DNA from: Cryoendolithus antarcticus
Lineage: Eukaryota; Ascomycota; Dothideomycetes; Cladosporiales; Cladosporiaceae
Direction: 5' to 3'
Assembly: GCA_002077065.1 (NCBI GenBank)
Contig: NAJO01000010.1
Location: 744,001-808,000, forward strand
Length of the DNA stretch: 64,000 nt
Within the stretch, counting starts at the first letter, position 1. Every line of letters begins with the position of its first letter. This document shows positions 1 to 12,230 of the stretch, in pieces. The notes under the pieces are model-generated. The model had not been told where the DNA came from, made no database searches, and worked only from the letters and a program-made list of their open reading frames with translations. Position numbers and translations under genes: made by a program.

Positions 1-1
1 C

Positions 2-235
2 GCACCAGAGGTACAGCACATCAGCTTGGCTACGGCGCATCCAGCGAAGTTCAGCAACGCTGTTGAGCTGGCCTTGAAAGATGAAGAGGGATTTGCGTTC
101 GATGCCGTGCTACCTGAGGAATTCATAGGACTCGATAAGCTGGAGCGAAGGGTCGTGGGTTGTGGAAAGGAGTGGGAGGAGGTCAGGGAGATCGTGGTGA
201 ACGAGGTGGAGAAGGAGTTGGGTTTAAGTGACTGA
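2..235 (+). CDS. thr4: Threonine synthase, C-terminal fragment
   Basis: This is the 3' end of a gene entering from the left edge; about 77 codons are visible up to the TGA at 233-235. The reading frame opens at base 2 and has no start in the window. The residues ATAHPAKFSNAVELAL and VLPEEFIGLDKLERRV match the C-terminus of fungal threonine synthase, the PLP enzyme that converts O-phosphohomoserine to threonine in the cytosol. The PLP-lysine and substrate-binding regions lie outside the window, so integrity cannot be judged. The gene runs in the same direction as TAF10, which starts about 640 bp downstream. Confidence 0.85.
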   Translation, partial: APEVQHISLATAHPAKFSNAVELALKDEEGFAFDAVLPEEFIGLDKLERRVVGCGKEWEEVREIVVNEVEKELGLSD

Positions 236-877
236 GAGATGCGAGCGCTCAAGGTTGCGCGAGCGTGCCATCAAGGTGCAGGTCCTCCTTACACAAGAGC
301 ACACGTAGTGGAGCACCGGTAGTACGAGCCAAGCTCGATGGAAGGATAGGTGCCTCCTTCGATGGCTACTGATGCGGGTGCGCAACGAGGTATTGGAACG
401 GCAAGCGTGTCACATGCAGCGACCACATAGACTTGAAGCAGGTTCTCTGCCACGGTGCGATGGTGCATGCAGCTTCTGACCCTGGTGCATGCCATATGCC
501 AGCACATAAAACTGCTGTTCTGCTGTAGCTCTTGCCTCGAGTAGATGGGGCAACACGCTTCCAGTACTATTCAACCGCTCAGCTACGAATATGCGATATT
601 CGACGCATCTTGTCTTGTCACAGCTGTGGAAGGAGTTCAAACCAAATCGCCCCCCACTCGATCCCTTCGGAACCGATTCCTCTTCTTGCTATTGCCAAGC
701 CTTCTCGACGTCGCCCAAGTCCACCATCACATGTCGTGAAGTTGAGCTTGACTCGTTACTGGCTATCACTCACTCAACACACGCCACAGGAAGTGAAGCT
801 ACAGGACCAGGTGAAGGGCAGGAAGGAGCAAGTGAAGGAGCAATAAGTGAAGTTGCGCCGCGATCAACACAGCAAAC
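236..877. other. Intergenic region, thr4 to taf10
   Basis: These 640 bp lie between the threonine synthase stop and the TAF10 start. They should hold the thr4 terminator and the taf10 promoter and leader. Only short, composition-driven reading frames are present. I see no RNA gene or repeat. Confidence 0.5.
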
Positions 878-1627
878 ATGGCCGACGCCGACCTTCCCAC
901 CGAGAGCGCATTGCCGACCACCACGACTGAAGGGGACGACACAGAACAACGTCAACAACCACCCACCTCAGATCCCGACACCGCGCTACGGGACACCACT
1001 CAGCCAGATCCTCCCTCTCAACCTCCTCTCGCCCTCGACGGCGCAGCCGAACCCCCATCTCTAAACCCCCCACCCTCACAACCTCAAACCACGCAGCCAA
1101 CTCGATCCGACGCAATGGACACGACTGCTTCCCTCCCCGCCGTCCTCCCACCCTCACAACCCGATCACCCACCCTCAACAACCGCCCACAAAAAGAACCT
1201 CACCCTCGCCTCCCTCCTCTCCCCGCTCTCCCAGTCAACCCCTCTAATCCCCGACGCCGTAACAGCCCACTACCTCACCCTCGCCGGCCTGCCCCCACCG
1301 CCAGAAACGCCGCTCCCACTAGCGCGTCTCCTCGCCCTCGCGACGCAGAAGTTCATCGCCGATATCGCGGCCGACGCTTATCAGTACTCACGGATCCGAA
1401 GCGGGAGTGTCACATCAAACAACCCGCTTGGTGGATTGGGAGGCGTGGCGGCGGCGGGCGTGAGAGATGAGGGTGGGAAGGGAGGAGGGAAGGTAGGAGG
1501 GGTGAGGGCTGGGTTCGGAGGTGGGGGCGGGGGTGGAGCGGGGAGGACGGTCTTGACGATGGAGGATTTGGGGATGGCTGTGGGGGAGTACGGGGTCAGT
1601 GTTAGGAGGGGGGAGTTTTATCGATGA
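878..1627 (+). CDS. taf10: TFIID/SAGA subunit TAF10
   Basis: An intronless gene of 249 residues for the histone-fold subunit shared by TFIID and SAGA, which acts in RNA polymerase II pre-initiation. Residues 1-120 are low-complexity and rich in Pro, Thr and Gln. The TAF10 fold starts near residue 125 (IPDAVTAHYLTLAGL), continues with LLALATQKFIADIAADAYQY (151-170), and ends with LTMEDLGMAVGEYGV and RRGEFYR at the C-terminus, which is diagnostic of the family. Between the two conserved halves (about residues 183-221) there is a glycine-rich linker, in the position where TAF10 proteins commonly have a variable loop. The gene converges on mre11, with 347 bp between their stops. The start is the first ATG of the frame and has a good context. 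Confidence 0.93.
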   Translation: MADADLPTESALPTTTTEGDDTEQRQQPPTSDPDTALRDTTQPDPPSQPPLALDGAAEPPSLNPPPSQPQTTQPTRSDAMDTTASLPAVLPPSQPDHPPSTTAHKKNLTLASLLSPLSQSTPLIPDAVTAHYLTLAGLPPPPETPLPLARLLALATQKFIADIAADAYQYSRIRSGSVTSNNPLGGLGGVAAAGVRDEGGKGGGKVGGVRAGFGGGGGGGAGRTVLTMEDLGMAVGEYGVSVRRGEFYR

Positions 1628-1974
1628 GCTTGATATGACCGGGGAGAAATTAGGGAGAGGAAAGGCTTTAATGAGACGACGGGGGGCGGTGCTTAAGCTT
1701 CACAAGGCTGGCGTTCGGGTCGGGCATATCACGGGTGACAGGCTGGGTTGGATCACGGCGTGGAGCAATGGGCAATCCTGGCCGAGCTGAAATGGCGAGG
1801 AAGGGCCATGGGATATCACTTCAGGGTAAGCTACATATGCATACTGTATCATGAACACTGTACCATCGATCTCACATTCTGCGCCTCGCTTTAGCAAGTT
1901 CGTCGTACACACTTGGCCCTGTCGTCACTGCAGCAAGCTTCGTGCTTAGCAAAAGTCAAAGCCCAGTAGGAGGC
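1628..1974. other. Intergenic region between convergent 3' ends
   Basis: The 347 bp between the taf10 and mre11 stop codons. They should contain both polyadenylation regions. No gene or structure is evident. Confidence 0.5.
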
Positions 1975-4419
1975 TCATCGCCGCCCACTTCTGCCAGTGC
2001 TGACCACCGGCTCGAACGCATCATCATCGTCATCAATATCCTCCTCCTCGAACACAGTCCTTCCTCTCTTCGGCGGAGGTGCAGCAGGAGCAGCCTTCGC
2101 GCTGCCATTCGCCTTGCTCGCGGCAGCTCTTCCAGTCGCTGGACTTTGCGAGAAGCTCAACTGCGTCTGCCTCGCCACAGCCGTGTTCGCAGCCGCAGTC
2201 TTCCTCGCCGCAGGCTTCGGAGCAGGCTTTGCGGCGGGAGCTTTGCGTGCTGGCGCCTTCCTGGCAGGCGCGGCGGAAGCTTGCGACATGAACAGGCCAG
2301 GGGAATTGCGGCTGTCTTCCTCCTCTTCATCGTCGTCGTCGAGCATAATGACGTCGTTGTCTTCGTCCTCGTCTTCGGGCTCCTCTTCCTCCTCCTCTTC
2401 CTCTGAGGATGCAGGCTTTCGTTTGCCTCGTGCTGCGGGCTTCATGGCTGCGGGTTTGGCGGCTGCTTTCTTGGCTGCTGCGGTGGTCTTGCGTGTCGTG
2501 CCAGTGCTCGCTGCAGCGCGACCGCCTCGTCCTCTGCCTCTACCGCGTGTGGATGTGGGCCGGGATGCGACGCTCTCTGCATCATCGTCGTCGTCATCTG
2601 GAATCTCCTCTGGCGAAGGATCGTCCCTAACGACACTGGCCGGGTTATCCTCCCAACTCCCTTCTAGGTCACTGTCCCAATTCTCGGGTCTTGATTTTCT
2701 GTTGCTGCGACGCTTCGCACTTTTAGACTTAGCACCAGCTTGGAATCTCGTCTCCAGTTGCGCGCGGATGTGCTCCATCTGGTCGGCCACGTTGTCTTCG
2801 TCAAACTCGTTGTCTTCCTCACCTCCCAACAGGCCAGCCACTTGCAGTGCAAGAGACTCCTCAATCGTGTCTTGCATGGAGTGCTTGTCATCCTTATCGA
2901 CAAACTGTATGACTGCATCGCCCAGTCGATTCTGCGGTAGAATAGTAAGGGTCTGCGCCGTGAGGTACTCGCGCACAAGGCGACCGACATGCAAAGCGTC
3001 AAGTTCGCGGGTACTCGTCTCCTCAGGCATCTCGATAGCGTGCTTGGACTTCCGCGCCGCCGCAGTCTTCTTTCGATGATACTGTATAACGTCCGAGGTG
3101 TTCGCCACCTGCCCCTGAAAACGACCCGAGAATCGATGCGCTTGATCGATATTGAAGTTGCCGCCTTCAGGCGCGGTGTAGTCCACTCGAAGCCGTATGA
3201 GGGGCAGCGGTACTTCTGGCGGCTCATCATCGTCAGAATGTGGGTCTTGAATGTCGAGCCACTCCTGGTTCGCCTGCGCGATGAGCTTGTTGATGAGATC
3301 TGTGCAGTAGCGATTGATCGCCGGCTGGTTGTCGGTGCTCTGCACGGCGGCTCGTTTCATGTCGCGGTCATTGGCCATTACGACTTCTTGGCAGACGAAA
3401 GGGCGTACGGTCTTAAGTCGGATGGTCTCGGTGGTGAAGTCTTGGCCGATGATGCTGAGGATTGCGACGTGTTTGGGCACTGCTTCGCCTTCCACTAGCG
3501 ATGTGGCGACTGATGATCCGGGCTGCATGACCTTGAAGCCTTTCTCGGGGTTTGTGATGGGGTCGATCTTACATTCGTGCTCGTGACCCCAGATGACGAG
3601 GTCGAGGAAGTCAGGTAGGAAGTTCTCAGGCAGATAGCCGGTGTCTGTGTAGGCATGGTGGTTTTGATGGACACTTAGGATGTTGAACCACTCGTCTTGG
3701 GTCGTCTGAGGGCGGAAGAACTTCACATTGCCATCGCGGAAGGTGCGAAAGATGCGCTCATCTCGAACATTGCTGAGACCGAAGAGAGCCAGCTTAGTCT
3801 GGCCCTTCTGGAGTAGGACCGGCTTGACTTGCACGTTATCCGACTCTGGCGTGCGTCCATAGTAGTTGAGTAGACCTGACATCTGTAGGATGTCCAGTGC
3901 AGCCAAGTGCCCTTCACCGGATGGATCGTCGTGGTTGCCATGGATGGAGAACACCGGAATTGATACATTGATGTCCGGATCCTCGTAGTTGACATGGTTG
4001 AATGAGCTGTGTGCTGTCAGCATCGCACACTCCTCGCTACAAGCCGCGCCACTCACCGGCTTAACTCACCCTGAGAACTGCTCGCTGGCATCGCTCAGCA
4101 TCTCCAGCTCGCATGGCTTCTCACCATAGCAATTCATCCGCAAGCTGCGCATGACCTGGTACATTGACTTGCGGGACGGCTTGTTCTCGTGGAAGAGATC
4201 ACCCGCGAGGAGCACCATATCGACATCGCGATCCTTGGCCAGACACATGATCTCGTGGAATGTCTTCCAGCTATCGTCGCCTCGGATAGCATCGCGCTCG
4301 TTGTAGCCGACATGGTTGTCTGTCGAGACGAGGACTGTAATCGTGTCGGCGGCTGATACGCTGTCAGAACCTGGATCGTTACTTTGCAGGGATCATGACT
4401 TACAGGTTGTAGACGGCAT
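1975..4419 (-). CDS. mre11: DNA double-strand-break repair nuclease MRE11
   Basis: The catalytic subunit of the MRN/MRX complex, a Mn-dependent nuclease for break resection, checkpoint signalling and telomere upkeep. I place exons at 4419-4404 (only 16 nt), 4352-4070 and 4006-1975. They join to 2331 nt (776 residues) exactly in frame, with introns of 51 and 63 bp. The phosphoesterase motifs are all present: [10 protein letters not shown] (D17, H19), [30 protein letters not shown] and WGHEHE. The DNA-binding/capping region follows. The C-terminal third has long acidic runs, a GRGRGRGG methylation-type motif and Ala/Lys/Pro repeats, as in fungal MRE11. The gene is divergent from rsm19, with 290 bp between starts. 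The first exon was placed because its junction gives [19 protein letters not shown]. Confidence 0.95.
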
Positions 4420-4709
4420 GGTGAAAATCTCTTGTAAGGCCTTGTTGCTAATCAGCCGCATAAATTTGGTGCCAGCCTCAACTCTGACTTCATAGAAATG
4501 TAGGTCATGAAGCTGTGATCGTAGAGTGACGTTCAAGTCGCGTTCAAGGCAGAACACTCAACGCGAAAGGCAGGCGTTAACCCTGGCAGTCACATGACAT
4601 GACACGCTTAACCTTCCGGATGGGGATGACCTCGAGGTGGACCCTTGCGTAGTCCAGTCCAGCACTGCATATCGTCGACACTGTACTCATCTGATCCATT
4701 AGCGATGCG

Positions 4710-5176
4710 ATGAGACCTACAGTCGCGCTGTTTGCGCGCTCGGTCTGGAAAGGTATGGCTGCTTTCTGATGCTGTGACTTCTGCGGTCCTTGTTCTACCT
4801 ACTGATACTTCGCTCAGGGCCTCATATCGTACCGTAAGTCGGAATTCTTACACTGGAACGATGTTAGCTACACCAAAGCGCTGCTCGAGTACTCACGATC
4901 GACTAGCCTCCCCATAGTTCGACCCAAGCCTGGAGAGCGAACGCAACCGATCAAGACCCAGGCTCGAGCGGCGACAATATTGCCGAACTTCGTTGGCCTG
5001 ATCTTTCAAGTGTACAACGGCAAGATCTATACAGATGTACGAATAACGGAGGACATGGTAGGGCATAAGTTGGGGGAGTTTTCACCGTATGTGTTCCATG
5101 CTGCAACTTTGAGGACAAAAGCTGACAAGCCAGGACTCGGAAACGATTTGCGTACAAACAGACCAAGAACAAGTAG
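4710..5176 (+). CDS. rsm19: Mitochondrial small-subunit ribosomal protein S19
   Basis: A 93-residue uS19m protein of the mitoribosomal small-subunit head. The four exons are 4710-4752, 4818-4833 (16 nt), 4907-5086 and 5134-5176, totalling 282 nt in frame. The protein begins [20 protein letters not shown], then has [32 protein letters not shown] and the basic tail [12 protein letters not shown]. These are the standard S19 motifs, and the length is normal for the family. Introns of 65, 73 and 47 bp all have GT-AG ends. The gene is divergent from mre11 and probably shares its promoter. The microexon encoding the GPHIVP segment would be easy for an automatic predictor to miss. Confidence 0.93.
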
Positions 5177-5917
5177 ACTGTACTACTATTTGCATTGCGT
5201 GCCATCAGAGCTCGAGGCCTTCACAGGGAACTGTGGCTCCGGCAGGGCATGCACTGGCGTTGGGATAGGTTTACACAGCGGTAAGTGCATGGGACGCAAG
5301 CACAGAAGAATTGATATGTCTACCCATGACCCAGCATCAATAAGCACCTGAGTGCTCTGGCGACTCACTGAATGTGTGTGATCTCGCCCGGTGCTGTGGT
5401 AGCTCGCCGAGGTTGGTCAAGTGATCCTTCCTCGGCCGAAAATAGTACGCATAGCAGGCGTTTCAGCCTGACCATACCTGCGCAGTAACGCAAGTGTATT
5501 CTCCTATCCTTCCTTATACCTCGGAATTGTACCAGCAAGAACCATCACAACACTGCACAGCCATGATGTCTCGAGACAACATACCAACTCCCTTCGCTCG
5601 CTTTCACTTGTCCAATCATCCACACCATTAACACCCACTGTTCGTTTGCTCCGCTCGCTTCGTCATTGCAACCAACACCATTCACAACTCTTGCTACCCG
5701 CGATCCACTGTCGTTCATTACGAATTGCCTGATCGATTTGTCTTTTGCTGTTCGTCGGCAGTCCGCATACCTCACTCGAAAGCTGATCTCTACACGTGAG
5801 TGGTCCCTTATCACCCGAGCCTCGGGCATTTCTGATCTCGTCCAGTGCCTTTGCGCCTCCCTCGACTCCCGTAGAGTTTCCGAGCACGCACGTCAGCAGC
5901 GCTGTCGACCCGTCACG
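5177..5917. other. Intergenic region and 5' leader of the long disordered-protein gene
   Basis: A 741 bp region between rsm19 and the next ATG at 5918. Its second half (about 5500-5900) is pyrimidine-rich with many TC runs, typical of a fungal promoter and leader. I find no in-frame ATG upstream of 5918. No other gene is seen. Confidence 0.45.
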
Positions 5918-8900
5918 ATGCCTATCGGCGAGAGAACCACAAGACGAGTATACTCGGCAGAGCAACTCCATCAGTTGCGCACCACATCGTCCGCGCCAAA
6001 GCTTCAAGAAGCCATCGAGGAGAATGATGAGAAGGATGCAGAACTCGTGAAAGGTAGGTCGCCGTCGCCCCGCCGCGGGAGAGGCCCCTACCGCCGCTGC
6101 ACAGTGCGCATATGCCACCAAACGCATCTCTTGGCAGCAAACACACTTCTTTTGCGTCCTCTTACGAAGTGTGCACAACAAAGACGTCGATCCGAGACCT
6201 CGAACACAATCGATCACTTCGACAATGGCAAAGCATGACCTCGACTTCGATCTCGACTTCCACCAGAGATGGGTTGACAAGCTCGTCTCTGACAGCCCGT
6301 CACCTCACAAGAAAAGCAAGATCGATGAGAACACATTGCTGACAGTCTGGGAAAAATCTACAGAGCATGTCCTCCGTGGATCAAAGAGCTTCGCTGCCCG
6401 TTCCCTTCGCTCCCGTGCTCGGTTGAGCAGTCTCCAATTCCGCGCGCCACGCAGCAACAATGAGAACTTCGACATCTCGGCAGACGCTTCTCATGAACCC
6501 ACTCCTATCATCGTCACAAGTGTTCCTGCCGTTTTGGGCGAGATCGCCAACAATGGCCAGATGCTACACCAGGGACCTTGGCGCCACCGTCGCTCTCCAA
6601 CACCCTCGATCAGGAAGAAGAAGATCGAAGACCTCGTCAAGCACCACGGCTCTCCTCGCCATGTGCGTGTCACTGCTGGTGGGCGTATCGTGCCAAGCGA
6701 GCAGTCGCCTCTGTGTCACCCACGCTTCGGCTACTCCGCCATCAAGACCAATGGTGGCCTTGTCAAAGTTGTGCCGAACCACAACAACAGCAAAGCGCAG
6801 TGGACCAACGCCACCCAAGACGGCTTCATCGCTCAAGATGTCGATGGTCGCCTTTGCCAGATCGTCAACGGTACCATCATGCCTCTGCAGGAGCAGGACG
6901 GCATGCTTCGCCTCTACGTCTCTGCACCAAATCTCAACATGACTCAGCGTGGTCCATCGCTCACTGGCATTGCCATCCCTGTTGAACACACGAAGAACGT
7001 TCACGAGCAGACGAATGGTCAGTCCATCCGTGGCCCTCCTGCCACGCAACAGCCCACCGTCGCTGCCCAAAAGAACGCCCTCGAGCTGAAGTACTCCAAA
7101 CTCGATCATGAGCTCAAGGATCTGGACAAGACTGAAGTGCTTCACGGGCGTACGATGGGCAAGGTCGCCAAAGATGCTCTCATCGGCAAACGTCGCGAGC
7201 TGGTCACCTCCATGGATCGCATCCGCAAGGCTATCAAGTCCCTCAACGATATGCCGCCCGACGTGCAGATCCCCAACTCACCAAAGGCAATGCGTCAGCA
7301 GTCAGTCTTACCTCCCCAGGATAGCCTTCCACCATTTTTGAACCGTTTCCGCCATGGTGGGATTGTGGCTGCTCCGCAGCAACATCTTGCCCTCCATAGC
7401 TTCAATCATCCGTACTTCGGAGCAATGATGCCACCACAGCCTGCTGGTACCTTCGGTTACCCTCCAGTGCCCAGCCCTGACGCCAACTTTGTCGCTTCTC
7501 CTTACGCGATGGCTCAGCCTGGTTTCTACATGCAGCCACCCCCGTTCGATGGATCAATGGCTCCTTACCCGATGTACCCGGCCTCTGTACCGACCGCCGC
7601 TGCCCCTGCCAAGCAGCAGTCTGCTGAGCAGGACACTTCCGATCGTCGCGACAGTGCACACGGTAACATTCCGCAGAACGATGGCGCTGTCACAGCGACA
7701 GATATCAAAGTCAGCCCTCGACGTCAGTCATATGCAGTCACCGTGAAGGATCCCGAGACCAAGAAGGTCATGAACATCAAGTCGATGCTGAATCCGATGA
7801 GTCCTATCTACAAACCACGCAGCACATTGCGTCAGGATATCGAAACTGAGAAGTCCATCGATGCTGGCTCGGACATACCGCCCAATGCTCCCCTGGTCCA
7901 GAACGCCAGCCCGGTCGCCAAACGGTCCGGTCCCCAGGGCGTCGACGGCATCTCCCCAGCCAAGAAGCAGGCACTGATGAATAGTTCGAGCGTGTCGAGT
8001 ATCAGGACTGTCGACTTCTTCCCGCGTAATACACGCGAGTACTCTTCGCGCAAGCACGAATACCCGACGCCCAATGACGATGTCGAAGACAAGGAGAACG
8101 CTCCGCCAGAGCAGCGCGACGAAAGTCATTCGGACTCGCCGTCTCCAGTGATTCCTACACGCGAACTGCACAACATCAACTGGAACCCTAATATTCCTGA
8201 TGCTGCTTTCGTCAAGTTCATCTCGCCACGCATCGAGAGTTATGCAGCGCCAACGGCGCCACCTGGAACGCCAGTCAACGCGTCTGCTGGCTCAGAACAG
8301 TCGAAGCATGTACTGCACCTCGACAAGGCTGATTGGCATCGCCGCGGACCAAGTCCTGTACCTGAGCTCGAAGTCGAGCATGTCCCCAATCGCCAGATAC
8401 ACAATCTCAGCCCAAAGAGTAAGCGCAAGAGCTGGCAGTTCATCCAGGAGAATCCCAAGGACTACACCAGCGACGTCCTCTCGTCCTCGCCAGCGAAAGC
8501 GCAGGATCGCCGCGACGAGCCCTACGTTGTCAGTACGCCAGATAGGACACCCGAGGTCCCGCAACACTCGCAGACTTGGACTGAAGGCTATCAGGCCGGC
8601 TTGCATCGTCGTCCAGTCGGCTCTGATCGTATGGGCGACTTCCTCGCCGGCTACTGCGTCGGTCTGATGAGGTCTGAGGTCATCACCACCGTGTCGACGG
8701 GCATGCAGACCTCCGATCCCGTTAAGCCGCTCTCACGCCGCCCAAGCCCTGCTCCGATCTCGCAACCCTCACCGATGAAGCTTGACGTCCCTCGTCCACC
8801 CTTCGAGATGAGCCTCAAGAGCATCGACACGCTTAAGCAAGCTGTGTTCGCGCCGCAGAATGAGAACGCAGTCTTGACGCCCGCTATTGATGGACCTCAT

Positions 8901-9868
8901 GTCGATGACGCGCAGATGTATCTTCGCGGCGCCTGGCAGAAGCGTCACCAAAACGCATTTCTGCCAACCAGTAGTGACAGTTCGGCCTTCCCGTTTCCTC
9001 AGCGAGTCGTTTCTGCTGCTGACGACAGAGTTGGCAACGATCCGTCTACCAGCGATGGCGCTCAGGATTCCTCCACCAGCGACCACGACGTTGAGGAGCA
9101 GCCGCTTACTGCGTCCGCAGCTCCGGTTGCGAAGACCGGCAAGGTGTTGCCGTCCGTTCCAAGATCCCGCACAACAGGCGGACAGCTCCCCTCCGAACGC
9201 CTCAACAGCATCACAAGCATCGACTCGACGATCTACCGCCCATGGCCCAGCAATCGCATCCTCTCATTGACTTCTACTTCGGACTGGAAATCCCAGTCAT
9301 CCGTCAGCCCTGCCGCGAACATCGCGAAAGGCTTCTTTGCCAACACCCCGATCGGATTTGATGGTATGGCTTGACTCTTTTCACTGCCGTGCTTGCGTCA
9401 GAGAATGCGTTGCTGACAATGACAGGTGCCCGCTCGGTCAAGCAGAACGACACAGAACTCTACTCCCGTTTCCGCGAGAACACCGCCGAGCTCGACGGCA
9501 TCGATTCCAGTCCCGTCTCGCCCCGTCCCACATCCCCAGCTCTCGCTCCAGGCGACACGCTCTCCCCTGCTCCCAAGCCTCTACGCGCTAGTCCAGCTAA
9601 GGACGAGCGCGAGCGCGTGCTCAGCGGCAAGAGCAACTTCTCTCCGTCGCCGAAGAAGAGCCCTGGCAAAGTTGAGATAGAGCGTGTCCTCAGTGGCAAG
9701 AGCGAGGAGAGCGTTGCCAGCGGCACTTCGCCTACGAAGGTGAGGTTTGAGAGCCTAGCTGGGAAGGTAGGGATCAAGGTCGGCGAGGGGAAGAAGGAGG
9801 GTGAGGCGTCGCCACCGGGCAAGAAGGGGTGGAGGGGTCTGTGGAGAGGGACTCAGAGTGGTGCTTGA
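5918..9868 (+). CDS. Long disordered protein with eIF4E-binding-like motif (unknown function)
   Basis: Three exons (5918-6053, 6184-9363, 9426-9868) join in frame to 1252 residues, with introns of 130 and 62 bp. I do not recognise it as a named family member. The N-terminus carries VYSAEQLHQLR at residues 11-21. It fits the canonical eIF4E-binding pattern Y-x4-L followed by a normally hydrophobic residue (here His) and a basic residue three further on, as in 4E-T and Caf20-type proteins. One predicted helical or coiled-coil segment lies near residues 340-400 (rich in ELK, KLDHELKDLDKT). The rest is Pro/Ser/Gln/Ala-rich and disordered. A compact conserved-looking patch, DRMGDFLAGYCVGLM, lies near residue 865, and the C-terminus repeats ERVLSGKS twice. 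A translational-repressor or mRNA-binding role is inference only. Confidence 0.75.
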
Positions 9869-12230
9869 GTGGTGTGGGAGAGGGCTTGAAGTCCGGACTG
9901 GCACACCGGCCCGTGAAACTGTATTACTCGGCAGCTTGGTTGAGCTTCGACATCGCATTGAATCGCACGGCCACGAATCAAAGACCGCATCTAATCGGCA
10001 CTGGATCGGCATTCATGGTACCACACCAAGGCTTCCACCGCATTTACGATTTCGCACATGGCTTCCTTTGGCTATCGAAGTCATGTTACAGCGGTACAGC
10101 CATTGTCAACATCCTGTACGACCATCGAATACCGCATCAAGCACGTCGAGAAATATCACATCAGAGCATGTATCATCCACAAAGGTCATCAGCTGCTCAG
10201 AGGAGCTCAAACATCATCAGCTATGTTGGCATACCTGTACATGCACATGTATGAGTAAATAGCACGAACATCAAAGAGGGTCACAGCCAATCAACTGCGC
10301 AGCTCTCCTCATGTGTCTGCTGCTGCTTCTTGCGTGACCGTTCAGGCCAAGATACTGATCATCTTGATTTGGAGACAGATTACTCACTGACAATACAAAC
10401 CTCATAGTACCGATGCTTAGATACATCAACCTCGGCGTAGCCATGAAGATCACCTACTGAATATCTGACTTTGCCAGCCGGCAAGAGCGCTTGTCAGACA
10501 GTATCGAAGCCCTTTCACGAGTACAGTCTCCGGCACGGCGGATTCTGGGGCAAGAGTCTAGCAAGGTAGACAAGGTGGATTGGGGAAAGCTTGCATGGAG
10601 GGCCATCTCCTCTCTCTGAGGCAAAAGCCGGAAGCTTCAGTGTGAACTGTAGAGCAGACGCTCACTTCAATGCTCGGAGAGCAATGTCAGAGTGTCTTCT
10701 TCGTTAGAGGACTGTGAGACTGTTCCCGACGCAATCTAATCAATACGGATCGGCCGTAACGAATGTCGGGCAATCACGGATGCGGTCTACATCCCTTACG
10801 TGTACTTCTCCGAGGTCTTAGAGCAGCAAATACGGCGTTTAAGCCAACGCCTCAAGGGCGAACGAATCCGCCGGGGATGGGATGCAAGAATCGAAAATAG
10901 AAAAGGTAAATACTCCAAGAATAATTCTGCGCGAGTCCAGGCGAGCTGTCTGAATACCTCTTCGCTACGCCAAGTTAATGTCCGGCCAGGCACATTGTCC
11001 GACTCCCACAGCCGCCCCAAGTCCCTTGCCAGCTCGGATAGGTGGGATATGTAAGTAGCGCCCTTGCATGGCTCACACATTGACGGCGATGTCAGACATC
11101 GACTCTCCCCCGACACCTCATACAGACAACACTCCAGACATGTTGGCAGGACGATTGCAAGTAAGCCTCCGATCGCCGATCGCCCGGCGACTTAGACCTT
11201 TGATACGGACAACATCGACCAATCCGGTTCCCAAACCAAACAGGTTGCACACTCCACCGACCGGACCCAAGCAGTATGAGTGGAGTCGCGTTGATGAGAA
11301 CGCTCATGAGGATACCATGCCTCGGAGCATGTACTTACCCCGTGGCCGCGTCATCGGAGGCGTATGAGCCTTTCTCGGCTGGTACTGCTGGTCTCAGTCT
11401 AAACGATACAATGCTAGCAGGACTACCGAAAGCTGCGTTACCAGTTCCCATAGACTATAAGACAGTCGTGCGGCCGCGCTCAATATCAGATGGTAGCTGG
11501 AGGCACCCGATGCTCACGGAACACGTGTATCGAAGGAACGCCGCGAGCTAGACACTCGGTCGCCTGTCTGACTTACTGGCTTGTGAAGATCATGGCTGAA
11601 CACTGTTCAGGGGCAATGGGTACACCAAGTCTTTCCTCAAGATCAAAATTCTTCACTCCTATCCCTTTCACCAGACCCATACGAATGCCGTCAACGACGT
11701 CAACTAGTGCCGCTATCACCGCTTTGAGACGAATTGCTGAATGAGACCGAGGTGACCAGTATACAAACACCCACACTCTTCATATTGTGCGTACGATTTG
11801 GCATGGCACGCCACGAGGCGTCGTCAGTTCCGAGGATGCGAGATGAGTCGGAACCGCATTCTGCTCTCTATGTGCGTGGCACGCAGTGGAACAATTCACA
11901 CACTTAGCGTCGTTAGCGGTTTTGGAGCATCAGTCGGCAAAACGAAAATTTGGGATGGGCAAGTAGCATCAGAGGAGATTAGCTCTCAGCAGCGGTAATC
12001 GGACGAGACTTAACCATATTGATACCTGGAATGGTACAATAAGTCCACTGTGGAGGCGTTACGATCATTGTTGGCACGTCATGCAAGCTTGAGCGTCCAG
12101 CAAGAGCCATATAATTCCGCCAGACTTTCCGCCTTCACGATTGTTTTCCCCGAGATCATGTTCTCAGTTGATTTCCCGCTGGGGTCGATGTCATACCAAT
12201 GCGCGATCTTTGTGACCTCCCAAATGTTCG
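9869..12230. other. 2.4 kb stretch without a recognisable gene
   Basis: A large gap between the long disordered-protein gene and the convergently transcribed S53 protease. The reading frames here are short, lack conserved motifs and mostly run over unrelated composition. I could not assemble a spliced product. No terminal inverted repeats, transposase motifs or tRNA were seen. It could hold a lncRNA, a decayed gene, or simply promoter and terminator DNA. Confidence 0.4.

Noticed and set aside
1997..3079. Long plus-strand open frame (360 codons) of Ser/Ala-rich residues
   Set aside because: It is the antisense of the acidic and Ala/Lys-rich MRE11 C-terminus; its composition follows from the GA-rich codons of that gene.
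6564..7145. Minus-strand open frame of 193 codons inside the long disordered-protein gene
   Set aside because: Antisense shadow without motifs; the plus-strand frame is continuous over 3 kb.
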